A stretch of DNA of 64,000 bases. Source: Orychophragmus violaceus. Taxonomy: Eukaryota; Streptophyta; Magnoliopsida; Brassicales; Brassicaceae. The DNA is taken from assembly GCA_030180135.1 (NCBI GenBank), contig CM058234.1, positions 29,856,766 through 29,920,765 on the forward strand, written 5' to 3'. A program made the translations under genes and the position numbers. Position 1 is the stretch's first letter. Each line of letters starts with the position of its first letter. Of the stretch, positions 48,194 through 58,493 are shown in pieces. The notes under the pieces were generated by a model. That model had not been told where the DNA came from. It saw only the letters and a list, made by a program, of their open reading frames with translations, and made no database searches.

Positions 48194-49759
48194 TGATATA
48201 CTTGTATTTTCATGCATTTAGGCTATTGTTAGGATCATGTTTTACTTCTTTTTAGTTTCCTTTAACTTCATTTCTTTGGTCATTGATGTGTTTAGAGTAT
48301 ATGATCATCTAGAGCTATGTTTAGGCATTCTAGGCTTGCATTTGGAGTGTTTCCTATGTTTTGTAGGTTCTTGGAGTTGCTAAGGAGGTTTGGAAGAGTT
48401 TGGAGGCCAAAGGAGTGATTGCAAGTGAAATGGTGATGTAGGACCAAACCGATGAGCTTGAAAGATTGAGTCATATGAAGATATTACATTGACTTTTAGG
48501 TCTGGGATTCTGAATAAAAATCATGGGAAATTGAGTTAGCTTTCTAATGGAGGTGGTTTGAAGTCATTCGGAGCTATATGGAGAGAGTTATGCCTGATTT
48601 ACTGGATGCATCTCAACACAGAAAAATCCGAGAGTCCGTATCGGTCTGGCCGACCGATACGCCGACCGATACGACCCTTCCCAGAAAAATCCGAGAGTCC
48701 GTATCGGTCTGGCCGACCGATACGCCGGCCGATACGACCCTTCCCAGAAAAATCCGAGAGTCCGTATCGGTCTGGCCGACCGATACGCCGACCGATACGC
48801 GTCCCAGAAATTGCCTTGGATCCGGGTCAACACCCGGTTTGTTCCGGGTTGACCCGGCTCGAACCCTAATGACTTTTTAAGCCAAAAACCTATCTTTTTA
48901 CAGTCTCTTATGCTATTTTTGTTGTTCTAAACACTTGTAAGAACAAGTTTGATTTCTTGATTGAATCTAGTACTTCTTTTGTGATTCCTTCATCAAATCT
49001 TTCAATCAAACTCTACTTTTCTATGATCAATCTTATTTCTATGGAATTTGTTGGTTTGATCATGATTAATGAGTAGTTCTTCATAGGGCTTATGAGTTAG
49101 GTAGGATTAGGTTGATTTAGGGGTGATCAATGGATTCTAATGTTTAATTGTATGAGATCTCATCTGTCAAAGTGCGTGTAATGCCTAATTAGCCTTGATC
49201 AAGTTGATTAGGATACTTAAGATTTCTTGTTCACAACATGTTCGATGAAATTCCTGTTCATAGCTTTGATAGAACTTTCACATTCTAGCGCATGAGAATG
49301 TATGTTTAGAGTGATTGTTAGTTGTTTGGAACTTGTTTGATTGCTTGCTTGATTCTAATTCACAAATGAGAATTTGTTCTTGGATTAGGATTAAGTAAAG
49401 AGATTAGTATTAAGAGATTAAACTGATCGTACTGTTGTGTTCCTTGCTAGGAGATTAGCTTGTTTGAAGTTTGAATTAGGATCCTTGATCATCCCGAGTC
49501 ACCTATCCGTTGACCTTAACCTTGTGCCCTATCTTTATCATTGATTGAATCACTTGTTTATTTGCTTTTGTTTACTTTGGCTTGATTTGATTTCGTTAGG
49601 ATTGTTAGAAACAACAACTTAAATGAGTGATTTGACTCTAGAGGATTAGTGAGTGCTTATTGGTTTTATCCATCCCAGAATAGGTTCGATACCTCAAAGC
49701 TACATCGATAAGCTTGAGGAATTGGTACCTCAAAAGGATTGCTAAAATCCTAGCTATCA
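48194..49759 (+). repeat. 5' LTR of Athila-like element 2
   Basis: TGATATACTTG to TAGCTATCA. Holds three 63-bp tandem units at about 48622-48810. Confidence 0.93.
48622..48810 (+). repeat. Three 63-bp tandem units with GTATCGG/CCGATAC sites
   Basis: GTATCGG starts at 48638, 48701 and 48764 (63 bp apart). In each unit CCGATAC follows 16 bp later and again 12 bp after that (first unit 48654 and 48666). The first pair forms a 7-bp inverted repeat around a 9-nt centre. The same array is in the 3' LTR (54992 onward), with one site mutated to CCAATAC at 55008. Confidence 0.9.
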
Positions 49760-49873
49760 ATTTGGCGCCGTTGCCATTTTGGGATTCTGGATATATCAAT
49801 TCGTTTTCTATTCCTTTTTAGTTCAAGTTTTTGTTACTGATTTTCTACTTTCTCCCTTTTTGATGTCAGGTGT

Positions 49874-52480
49874 ATGAACTTGCGCAGCAAAGGGACTACA
49901 AACTTAGTTGCAAGAGTTGAGGACATCAAGGCACACGAGAGGAGATTAGCAAGGGAACGACGAGCACAAGAACGAGCTGTTAACGTTGAGAGACTTGGGT
50001 TGGAACCAACTGTTGAAGATATACAAGACTTTGAGAGTGTTGAGCAACAAGTTATGGATAATCATCAAGATCAACAACAGCAACAGCAAGAGAGGCCAGC
50101 TAGGGCCATTGGTGATGGAGACACACCGGATACAAATGCGAACCGGCATGGGATCATTCCACCACCGGTGAACAATAACAACTTTGAGATCCGGGCTATG
50201 GTGATGAACATGGTGCAGAACAATCAATTTCATGGGCTAGCATCTGAAGACCCGTTGCAACACTTGGACACTTTTGACAAGATATGCGCTACTACAAGGT
50301 TGAATGGTGTGACTGACGATGGGTTGAAAATGCGTCTCTTCGTTTTCTCTTTGGCAGATAGAGCTAAGGATTGGGAAAGCACTATCACTCCAGGATCCAT
50401 CACTACTTGGGGAGACCTGAAGAAAGCTTTCCTGAAGAAGTTCTTCTCACCCACTAGGACTGCTCGTTTTCGCAGTGAGCTATCCGGGTTTGTGCAGCGC
50501 AACAATGAGAGCTTCGCTGAAGCTTGGGAGAGATTCAATAAGCTCACCACTCAGTGCCCACACCATGGTTTCACCAAGGAAACACTACTCAGCAACCTCT
50601 ACCGCGGAGTGCTTCCTAGAATGAGGGCAATGCTAGATTCATGCAGCAATGGACATTTCCTAGGCAAGGGAGTAGATGCAGCTATGGAGCTGATTGAAAA
50701 TCTAGCACAAAGTGATGGCAACTACAACGAGGATTATGAAAGGACTAATAGAGGATCATCATCTTCAGATGAGAAGTATGAGAAAGAGATAAAAGCGTTG
50801 AATGAGAAGTTAGACAAGATGATCTCCATTAGCCAAAAGAACATCAGCTTTGTGGGACACTATGAGGATTCTAAGCCTCAGCTTTATGATGATGATGAGG
50901 ATTTGACACAAGAGGAGATCAACTTCATTTCTGGACAAGGTGGTTTCAATAAGGGCTTCAACCAAAACTACAGAAACCACCCAAACTTTTCATACCGCAA
51001 TCCCAATGTAGTCAATCCTCAAGACCAAGTCTATCCTCAAGCTCCATCTCAAGGACAAGCTCATCAACAAGGGCAGCAAGGCTTTCCTCAGCAGCAAAAG
51101 CCTTTTGTCCCATACACCAACCAACAAGGGTTTGGAAATAAGCCTCAGTTTCAAAGCCAGCAAGGATATATTCCCAACCAGCAATTTCCTCCCGGTTTTG
51201 GACAGCAGCCACCACAAGCTTCTTCTTCCTCAGGAGTTGATAATGAGTTAAAGGTTATGATGCAGCAACTTCTTCAAGGACAAGCCTCAGGAGCTATGGA
51301 AGTCAGGGATCTCAAGAGTGAGCTTCAGAACTTAACTTCAAGGGTTACCAACATGGAGAACAAGAATGCCTCTACATCTCGCACTCAAGGTACCTTGCCT
51401 GGAAACCCGGAGAAGAACCCGAAAGACTACTGCAATGCAATCTTCTCTACTGTTGATCATGAGAAACCAGACCATGAAAGAGAGGTTGATGAAATCGAAG
51501 CACTTCTCTATGGGTATGAACTCCCTCCTGCTGCACATGCTCCTCCGAAGGAGATGAAGACAACAGTGGTTAAGCCTCCCTATGTTGCACCAGCTAAGGT
51601 GATGAGTGCTACTGCAATTTTTGCTGAAGATATGGTGCCTACTGTCCACACAACACCATGGGTACTTCCCAAGCTTGGTAATCCAGGTAAATTTACAATC
51701 AGTTGTACTTTGGGAGACTTGAAGATTAACGACGCATTGTGTGACTCCGGCTCTACTGTGAGTGTGATATCTCTTGACATGGTTGAATCTCTTGGGATTA
51801 AGAGCATGGAAAGGTACCCATCTTCTATTACATTTGGAGACTCTTACTCAAAAACTCCAATGGGAATGATAAAGAACTATCCACTGAAGATTGGTGAGTG
51901 CACTATCCCAACTGACTTTATAGTCATGAAGATGAAGAAGAGTACCCAACTTCCTCTTTTACTTGGTACTTCTTTCCTCAACACCACTGGAGCTTGTCTG
52001 GACTTCAAAAAGAAATGTGCTGTGCTGAATAATGTTGACGCCAAGGCTTATTACCCTCTGAGGAGCACATCTCTTCACACTTGTGGTGTCATCCTCTCTC
52101 CCAATGAATATGATGTGTTAGAGGAGGCAAGGTTATTTGCCAATGTCGGCAAGGAAGTTTGGCCTAAACCCACCGCTTATGGATCATTGAGTGAGCACAT
52201 GGGACGTGCTCAAAAGAAGGGGGTGGATAGAGCTATTGGAACTCCTCTCATGACCACAAAGACTGAGTATGTTGGGTCCAAATCTTTGAAGAAGCTGAGC
52301 ATTGATAAGGAAAAAGCTCTAAAAGAAAGGGATGTGGATATGGTGACAAAGATGCCTCCGAAGGTTGTAAAGGCTTCGATCAGTCCAAGGTTCCAAGGTG
52401 ACTCGGTTAATCTTGGTGAGCTGACTTCTCAGGTCCTAGCCATCAATCTCAAAGGCAGGCCACACTCTTCAACCGCCTAA
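49874..52480 (+). CDS. Athila-type gag with retropepsin-like domain, intact
   Basis: 868 codons open from ATG 49874 to TAA. Basic N-terminus. Gag core from FEIRAMVMNMVQNNQFHGL to about residue 300, with LVFSLADRAKDW-like and TTWGDLKKAFLKKFFSPTR segments and CPHHGFTKETLL. A Gln/Gly/Pro-rich low-complexity linker lies at ~360-460, then a coiled coil. The retropepsin-like domain at ~600-720 has ALCDSGSTVSVISLDMVESLG (first 20 residues are diagnostic; DSG triad) and LPLLLGTSFLNTTG. No zinc knuckle was found. The frame ends 15 bp before a conserved two-hairpin block. Being intact, it could form particles; RT and integrase would have to come in trans from an autonomous Athila element. Confidence 0.9.
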   Translation: MNLRSKGTTNLVARVEDIKAHERRLARERRAQERAVNVERLGLEPTVEDIQDFESVEQQVMDNHQDQQQQQQERPARAIGDGDTPDTNANRHGIIPPPVNNNNFEIRAMVMNMVQNNQFHGLASEDPLQHLDTFDKICATTRLNGVTDDGLKMRLFVFSLADRAKDWESTITPGSITTWGDLKKAFLKKFFSPTRTARFRSELSGFVQRNNESFAEAWERFNKLTTQCPHHGFTKETLLSNLYRGVLPRMRAMLDSCSNGHFLGKGVDAAMELIENLAQSDGNYNEDYERTNRGSSSSDEKYEKEIKALNEKLDKMISISQKNISFVGHYEDSKPQLYDDDEDLTQEEINFISGQGGFNKGFNQNYRNHPNFSYRNPNVVNPQDQVYPQAPSQGQAHQQGQQGFPQQQKPFVPYTNQQGFGNKPQFQSQQGYIPNQQFPPGFGQQPPQASSSSGVDNELKVMMQQLLQGQASGAMEVRDLKSELQNLTSRVTNMENKNASTSRTQGTLPGNPEKNPKDYCNAIFSTVDHEKPDHEREVDEIEALLYGYELPPAAHAPPKEMKTTVVKPPYVAPAKVMSATAIFAEDMVPTVHTTPWVLPKLGNPGKFTISCTLGDLKINDALCDSGSTVSVISLDMVESLGIKSMERYPSSITFGDSYSKTPMGMIKNYPLKIGECTIPTDFIVMKMKKSTQLPLLLGTSFLNTTGACLDFKKKCAVLNNVDAKAYYPLRSTSLHTCGVILSPNEYDVLEEARLFANVGKEVWPKPTAYGSLSEHMGRAQKKGVDRAIGTPLMTTKTEYVGSKSLKKLSIDKEKALKERDVDMVTKMPPKVVKASISPRFQGDSVNLGELTSQVLAINLKGRPHSSTA

Positions 52481-52495
52481 AAACCGGTTTGACCA

Positions 52496-52560
52496 GTCGA
52501 GCTTAACGACTTTAAACAAAAGCGCACTTGGGAGACATTCCCATGTTTATCCTTGTACAT
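52496..52560 (+). promoter_or_regulatory. Conserved post-gag RNA block with two hairpins
   Basis: Hairpin 1: GTCG 52496-52499 with CGAC 52507-52510. A linker TTTAAACAAAAGCGC follows. Hairpin 2: TGGGA 52529-52533 with TCCCA 52539-52543. Then comes CTTGTACAT. Counterpart of 11801-11862. Confidence 0.7.
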
Positions 52561-52685
52561 ACGTTTCTTGCTTGTTATTTTTGATGTTTTGCTTTGAGTT
52601 TTGTCAGGTTTTGGCTTAAGGATGAGGTTGTAGACCAGTTGGAGTTGAGAAAAGGCCGCGGAAATGAAGAAAAATGGTGCAGGAG

Positions 52686-52850
52686 CCGATATCGGGTTCC
52701 GTATCGGCTGGCCAGGCCGATACAGTTATGGTAAAAATAATCCGAGGCTCAGTATCGGGCACCGTATCGGTTGGCCAGGCCGATACGGGATGCAGGAAAT
52801 AAATCCGAGAGTTGATATCGGCTAGCGTATCGGTTGGCCAGGCCGATACG
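52686..52850 (+). repeat. Post-gag cluster of TATCGG/CCGATAC triplets
   Basis: Three triplets: 52689/52701/52717, 52752/52764/52780 and 52815/52827/52843. Each is two TATCGG sites 12 bp apart, then CCGATAC 16 bp later; units repeat every 63 bp. The order is the reverse of that in the LTR units, although the preceding AATCCGAG is in the same orientation. Confidence 0.9.
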
Positions 52851-52987
52851 CTCCCACTGCCCAGGTTCACTCGACCTATACGCCTTCTCTTGGACCAGGT
52901 AACACTCCAACTTGTACATACTTGCATTTTAGCTTCTTTTCTTTCTTTTTCTCCTTTTGTTGTGTCTCTCTCTCGAGCTTGCTTTCC

Positions 52988-54550
52988 CACCGAGACGGTG
53001 TGAACTAAGTTTGGGGGAATTAGAGGCTAGTTGCTAATCATGTTTTCTTTGTTCTTATTTTTGATTTTATCACTTGAGTCTCATGCATTCATCTAAGGCA
53101 TAGAAAATCCAAAAAAATTGAAAAATTTCAAAAAAAATTTCAAAAAGAAAAGCATGTAGTTGCAATAGCATAATAGGATTGAGTCTAGTTGCATCATATA
53201 GGACGCATGCATAGGGAGCAATGATTGAATGTCCTTGTAAGACTGATTGAGTGATGACTTGTTCTTTATGCTAGTTGTTTGAGCTAGTTGATTGTCCTAA
53301 GATTGCAATTCAAGAAAGGCTAGAAAGTTAAGACGAACCATGCTCGGATTGCTTGCTTTGAAACTTGGTTTGAAACTGAAATAGGCTTTGAATTGACACT
53401 AGCTCTACCTAAGTGAGAACTTTAATGATGACATCTAATTATCTTACTCATGCTCTGTGTGCTAAACTCGTGGATACCCTAAAATATTTGAGCATTCTTA
53501 TCCTTTCTACCCCTCTCTACTTGCTCAAATAGACTTTCATACCTTTCACCACCCGTCTTTCAAGCCACAAACACTATCTTGAGTGGTAGGCCTATTTGGA
53601 ATGAGCTAGGTAAAAAGTGTTGAGTATGAGGCGACTAGGAGAAATTTCCATATAGTGCAAGCTCAGCACCTTTAGCTTTGCAATAGGCTAGAATCCAAGT
53701 TTGGGGGAGGAATTGGGAAAGGAGAAAGAGAGTAAAGAAAAGAAAGAATGAAAGGGATTTTGGTTGGGATCTTATGTTTGTTGGCAAAGTGTTTTAAAAG
53801 AAGAAAAGCTCTTATGTGTTTAAAGAAAAGAAAAGTGTCTCATATTTTGAAATGAAAAGAAGCCAAAGGCTCACCTTAAAGAAAGAAAAGAGACCATTGC
53901 TAAAGAAAGATTTGAGCTAAGTTAAAAAGAAAAGATTTGCCACTGTTTTGAAAAGTCTTTATTGATTCTTGGGGAGTTTGATTGGAAAGTGTCTGATTGA
54001 GAAAATGGGATGAGGCAAAAATAGCCTTAGTCAAGGGTAGTATCCATTTAGGTGGGGGCTAGATTAGGAGAAGAAGTAATTGGGGCATGGGTAGATGGAA
54101 ATCAACCTAGTATGCACCAATTGCCTCTAACTCTTAGCATTTTACTATAGCTCATTCACTTCTTCATGAGAGAACCTTCATGCTTTTGGAATAAACCCCT
54201 CTTTTGATTGAGATCACTTTAATCTCAAAACCTTGTCCCTTTGCCAAATGAGTTTGATCACCTTGCATTGAGTAAGATCCACTTGAAAACCTAATGAATG
54301 TTAAAGAGCTAGTTGATAGGAATGCTTGTCTAGGTTGAGAATTGAGCTAAGAGTTTTGTCTTGATGAGCATGGCTAAATTTTTGGAGTAAGCCTAACTTG
54401 GTTGCATCTTGGTGACGTTGACTCGAATTGGAACTTGTTGATCTCAGTTTTGTCTTTGGATATGAGCTTCCGCCTTCAAACCTTTCTCCCAACTTGCTTT
54501 GATAGTCTTATGCTTGCTTGTGGACAAGCAAGGTTTAAGTTTGGGGGAAT
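52988..54550 (+). promoter_or_regulatory. Three polypurine modules before the 3' LTR
   Basis: AAGTTTGGGGGA occurs at 53007, 53698 and 54537. The first follows the hairpin CACCG-AGA-CGGTG (52988-53000). The last follows the 8-bp hairpin CTTGCTTG TGGA CAAGCAAG (54513-54532) and is the functional PPT. The middle one has only a weak TAGC/GCTA pairing. 53021-54500 has no gene; it is A/G-rich around 53720-53990. Confidence 0.78.
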
Positions 54551-56113
54551 TGATATACTTGTATTTTCATGCATTTAGGCTATTGTTAGGATCATGTTTT
54601 ACTTCTTTTTAGTTTCCTTTAACTTCATTTCTTTGGTCATTGATGTGTTTAGAGTATATGATCATCTAGAGCTATGTTTAGGCATTCTAGGCTTGCATTT
54701 GGAGTGTTTCCTATGTTTTGTAGGTTCTTGGAGTTGCTAAGGAGGTTTGGAAGAGTTTGGAGGCCAAAGGAGTGATTGCAAGTGAAATGGTGATGTAGGA
54801 CCAAACCGATGAGCTTGAAAGATTGAGTCATATGAAGATATTACATTGACTTTTAGGTCTGGGATTCTGAATAAAAATCATGGGAAATTGAGTTAGCTTT
54901 CTAATGGAGGTTTGAAGTCATTCGGAGCTATATGGAGAGAGTTATGCCTGATTTACTGGATGCATCTCAACACAGAAAAATCCGAGAGTCCGTATCGGTC
55001 TGGCCGACCAATACGCCGACCGATACGACCCTTCCCAGAAAAATCCGAGAGTCCGTATCGGTCTGGCCGACCGATACGCCGGCCGATACGACCCTTCCCA
55101 GAAAAATCCGAGAGTCCGTATCGGTCTGGCCGACCGATACGCCGACCGATACGCGTCCCAGAAATTACCTTGGATCCGGGTCAACACCCGGTTTGTTCCG
55201 GGTTGACCCGGCTCGAACCCTAATGACTTTTTAAGCCAAAAACCTATCTTTTTACAGTCTCTTATGCTATTTTTGTTGTTCTAAACACTTGTAAGAACAA
55301 GTTTGATTTCTTGATTGAATCTAGTACTTCTTTTGTGATTCCTTCATCAAATCTTTCAATCAAACTCTACTTTTCTATGATCAATCTTATTTCTATGGAA
55401 TTTGTTGGTTTGATCATGATTAGTGAGTAGTTCTTCATAGGGCTTATGGGTTAGGTAGGATTAGGTTGATTTAGGGGTGATCAATGGATTCTAATGTTTA
55501 ATTGTATGAGATCTCATCTGTCAAAGTGCGTGTAATGCCTAATTAGCCTTGATCAAGTTGATTAGGATACTTAAGATTTCTTGTTCACAACATGTTCGAT
55601 GAAATTCCTGTTCATAGCTTTGATAGAACTTTCACATTCTAGCGCATGAGAATGTATGTTTAGAGTGATTGTTAGTTGTTTGGAACTTGTTTGATTGCTT
55701 GCTTGATTCTAATTCACAAATGAGAATTTGTTCTTGGATTAGGATTAAGTAAAGAGATTAGTATTAAGAGATTAAACTGATCGTACTGTTGTGTTCCTTG
55801 CTAGGAGATTAGCTTGTTTGAAGTTTGAATTAGGATCCTTGATCATCCCGAGTCACCTATCCGTTGACCTTAACCTTGTGCCCTATCTTTATCATTGATT
55901 GAATCACTTGTTTATTTGCTTTTGTTTACTTTGGCTTGATTTGATTTCGATAGGATTGTTAGAAACAACAACTTAAATGAGTGATTTGACTCTAGAGGAT
56001 TAGTGAGTGCTTATTGGTTTTATCCATCCCAGAATAGGTTCGATACCTCAAAGCTACATCGATAAGCTTGAGGAATTGATACCTCAAAAGGATTGCTAAA
56101 ATCCTAGCTATCA
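54551..56113 (+). repeat. 3' LTR of Athila-like element 2
   Basis: Nearly identical to 48194-49759; lacks GGT near 54910. Followed by TSD GCTAT. Confidence 0.93.
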
Positions 56114-56387
56114 GCTATAAATACCTCCTCACCCCCTCATTGGTAAGATGTACAACAAGTTAAATAAATGAAATAAAAAGAAGTTTAAAGAAAGAGTGTA
56201 CTTCTTCTTAAATTCTCTAAATTTTTCTAAGTGTCTCCAAATTTCTCTAAGTGTTCTTCTATAATTTTCTTCATACTTACAAGATTTCTTTTGGGTTTCT
56301 CGGATATTACAGTCTTGGGCTAGTGCTAAGCACTATCGATGTTTCTTTACAGTTAAGAGTTGTGAAACCCAATGATTAAACTCACAG

Positions 56388-57828
56388 TCAATGGCAAATC
56401 CACTCTTTTACAGTTTTTCCCTTAGCAATGAAACTACCAACGTTCTTCCGGTCGATTCTCATCGGGCTTCCGGTACGGACCATTATCTTTTTAACCAATG
56501 CTTTTACCGGTGACTCTCCTCTTACATTGCTGTGCTTTCCTGAGCCAGAAACAACTACAATCTCTGCAGGAACCACACAGTTCTCTTCACTAAATCTAAC
56601 CTTGATGCCATCCATCCATTGCATCATTATCAAATACGACGAGGTCAAGTGCATACCATGTAAATCCAACTTGCCTTGTAATGAATTCCACACGATCGCT
56701 TCATCTAAAACCGATGACCGAGTCAATTCGCGTACCAGAATCACCTCGTCTTCATTCAGAAAAGTAAACAGCTCAGAAAGAGAAAGCGGACAGCCATCCA
56801 AGTCTTTTAACAGTGATGTGATCGTAGGACAAGAATTCAAGACCGAGTTATACGTTCTTATGGATAAAGGAACTTTGAAGTCCTTCAGTTTCTGTAGCCA
56901 AGAACCCATTTGGGGAAGAGCATCATGAGCTCCATAGGAAGATAGAACCATATTTGAACAAACTGTGTCGATTATGTGACCTTCTGTCTCCATTCTGTGC
57001 ACTACTCTGTTCATCTCGTCAAACAATCCTAATCTTCCATAACTGTATAAAACGGACTTATATTCAAACAATCCTGGCTTTATTCTTTCCATTCTCATCT
57101 CCTCGGTGACACTTTCTGCATCATGAGGTTGGTCCATGTTGCATAATCCAGAAACCATAGACTTGTAAGCTTGGGTTTTGACATAAACAGATGAAGATCT
57201 CTGGATTATCTCTCTCAAACGAACGCAAGCATCATTGAATCCTTGTACTGACCCTTGTTTAGAATTTGATTCAACCAAATTGCAGAGGAAGAGAGCAAAG
57301 TCTCGCTCACTTGACTTCAGCCTCGAAAATGCAGTAGAGAGTAGAGTTTCTGATTCGTCGAATCTTTCTTGTTTGTTGAGCAGAGCAACAAGATGAGCAA
57401 TGAGCTTGGGATTCCAATCAAACCACGATGCTTCAGTGATTTCTGAATACAACTGAAGAAGAAAACAAAAACCAATTTCAAGTCATTTGCTTTCAACGCA
57501 TTGATTGAGAGAAACAGGAACTCACAGAGAGAGCAAAGAAGGAGAGATGGGGATGGGAAGTGTGAGCTGAGAGGAGATGAGATAGCACATTGAGAGAAAC
57601 TGATTTTGGCGAAGCAGCTACAAACTTCTTAATGTGGCGGTTTGTGGCTGAGGGATCTCCAGCTAAGGCAGGGGATGACAAGGAAGAGAGAAAACGGTGG
57701 CTTTGCTTCATCAGAGGCACAGCTCCGGCCGCCATTGATGTTCTTGGCCCTCCACTCCAGTAACGGATACCTTGGCTCAGCCGCTGAGGCGGTATCAAAT
57801 GTAACCATTGCGAGCTGCATATCATCAT
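56388..57828 (-). CDS. PPR protein with C-terminal SMR domain
   Basis: Two exons on the minus strand, 57828-57526 and 57452-56388, 1,368 nt and 455 residues (ATG at 57825 is equally possible). The N-terminus (MMICSSQWLHLIPPQRLSQG) is basic and hydrophobic, a likely organelle transit peptide. PPR-type helices lie in the middle: AYKSMVSGLCNMDQPHDAES and GLFEYKSVLYSYGRLGLFDE. The SMR domain is C-terminal, with LDLHGMHL and VVSGSGKHS followed by VKALVKKIM; SMR domains of other proteins have nicking endonuclease activity. From memory it resembles A. thaliana At2g17033. The stop codon is 37 bp from the edge of the 24-kb retroelement nest, so its native 3' UTR is disrupted. No internal stop. Confidence 0.88.
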
Positions 57829-58493
57829 CTGGGTAACAACCAAACCTGCACAAGTATATAATAATACTCCGTAAGAGTAATTCAAGTACAGAACAAGAAA
57901 ATCAACCAAATAGATGAGTTGAATCAGAAACTAGAGTTATATACAATCAATGCCAAATTCAGTTCCAAACAACTAGAGCACCCAATGCTAAACAACATTA
58001 AGAATTATATACCTTAATTCAGCAGAATTCATCAATTAGAGCAATTCAAGATTAAACGCCAGATTCTCTAGTGAGAGACCACACAATTGGTAATGAGAGA
58101 AAGGGAATAACTTTTAAAACCCTAGTTACCAAAATCGTAAGATTCCAGTGACAGACAATGAATTAATAAAGGGGATGAAGATGAGGCAATTCAGGTTTAC
58201 CGACATGGACGGTCTAGATAGGCCGAGTGGGCTGTCTCAAAACCGACATTTTTTTCACCAGTCAGTCTCCGGGAGTTGCAAATGATTTAACACTCCGCTC
58301 TCCACACGTTTTTGACTAATCCGATGTGAACGACTGACCGTTGATGCTTGAGCGGTGAACCAACCACACAGCTTCGCTGAATACCGGACTTTGATTAAGA
58401 AAATTTAAACCGGTTTAGGCCATGTCATGCCTCTCATATTTTCTGAATTACTTTAAAAACAATTGAGACTTTTTCTTAAAAAAGAGAAACTTT
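57829..58493. other. Upstream region of the PPR-SMR gene
   Basis: Holds the promoter and 5' UTR of the minus-strand PPR-SMR gene. AAAACCCTAG at 58117-58126 is telobox-like. Nothing else recognised. Confidence 0.5.

Larger units (their letters stand above)
48194..56113 (+). mobile_element. Young Athila-like LTR element lacking pol
   Basis: LTRs 48194-49759 (1,566 bp) and 54551-56113 (1,563 bp), flanked by perfect TSD GCTAT (48189-48193 and 56114-56118). By eye the LTRs differ by about six substitutions and one 3-bp indel, so insertion was recent. The primer site TGGCGCCGTTGCC lies at 49763-49775 (tRNA-Asp type, first 13 bases) and the polypurine tract AAGTTTGGGGGAAT at 54537-54550. It codes for one intact gag/retropepsin-like protein only. 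There is no RT, RNase H, integrase or ORF1. Inserted in the copia 3' LTR. Confidence 0.94.
32098..56351 (+). mobile_element. Ty1-copia retrotransposon with two nested insertions
   Basis: The left LTR spans 32098-32619. The right LTR spans 47904-48193 plus 56119-56351, giving 523 bp once the insertion is removed. A perfect 5-bp duplication GTTAA lies at 32093-32097 and 56352-56356. A Met-tRNA type primer site (TAGTATCAGAGCC) is at 32620-32632 and a polypurine tract AAGGGAGAG at 47895-47903. The element's own length would be ~5.1 kb, normal for copia. Its LTRs differ by several percent, so it is the oldest layer here. Confidence 0.94.

Noticed and set aside
48558..48880. Overlapping ~100-codon repeat proteins in the Athila-like LTR (again at 54912-55234)
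   Set aside because: They arise because the tandem unit is 63 bp, a multiple of three, so frames stay open through the repeats; the region is LTR.
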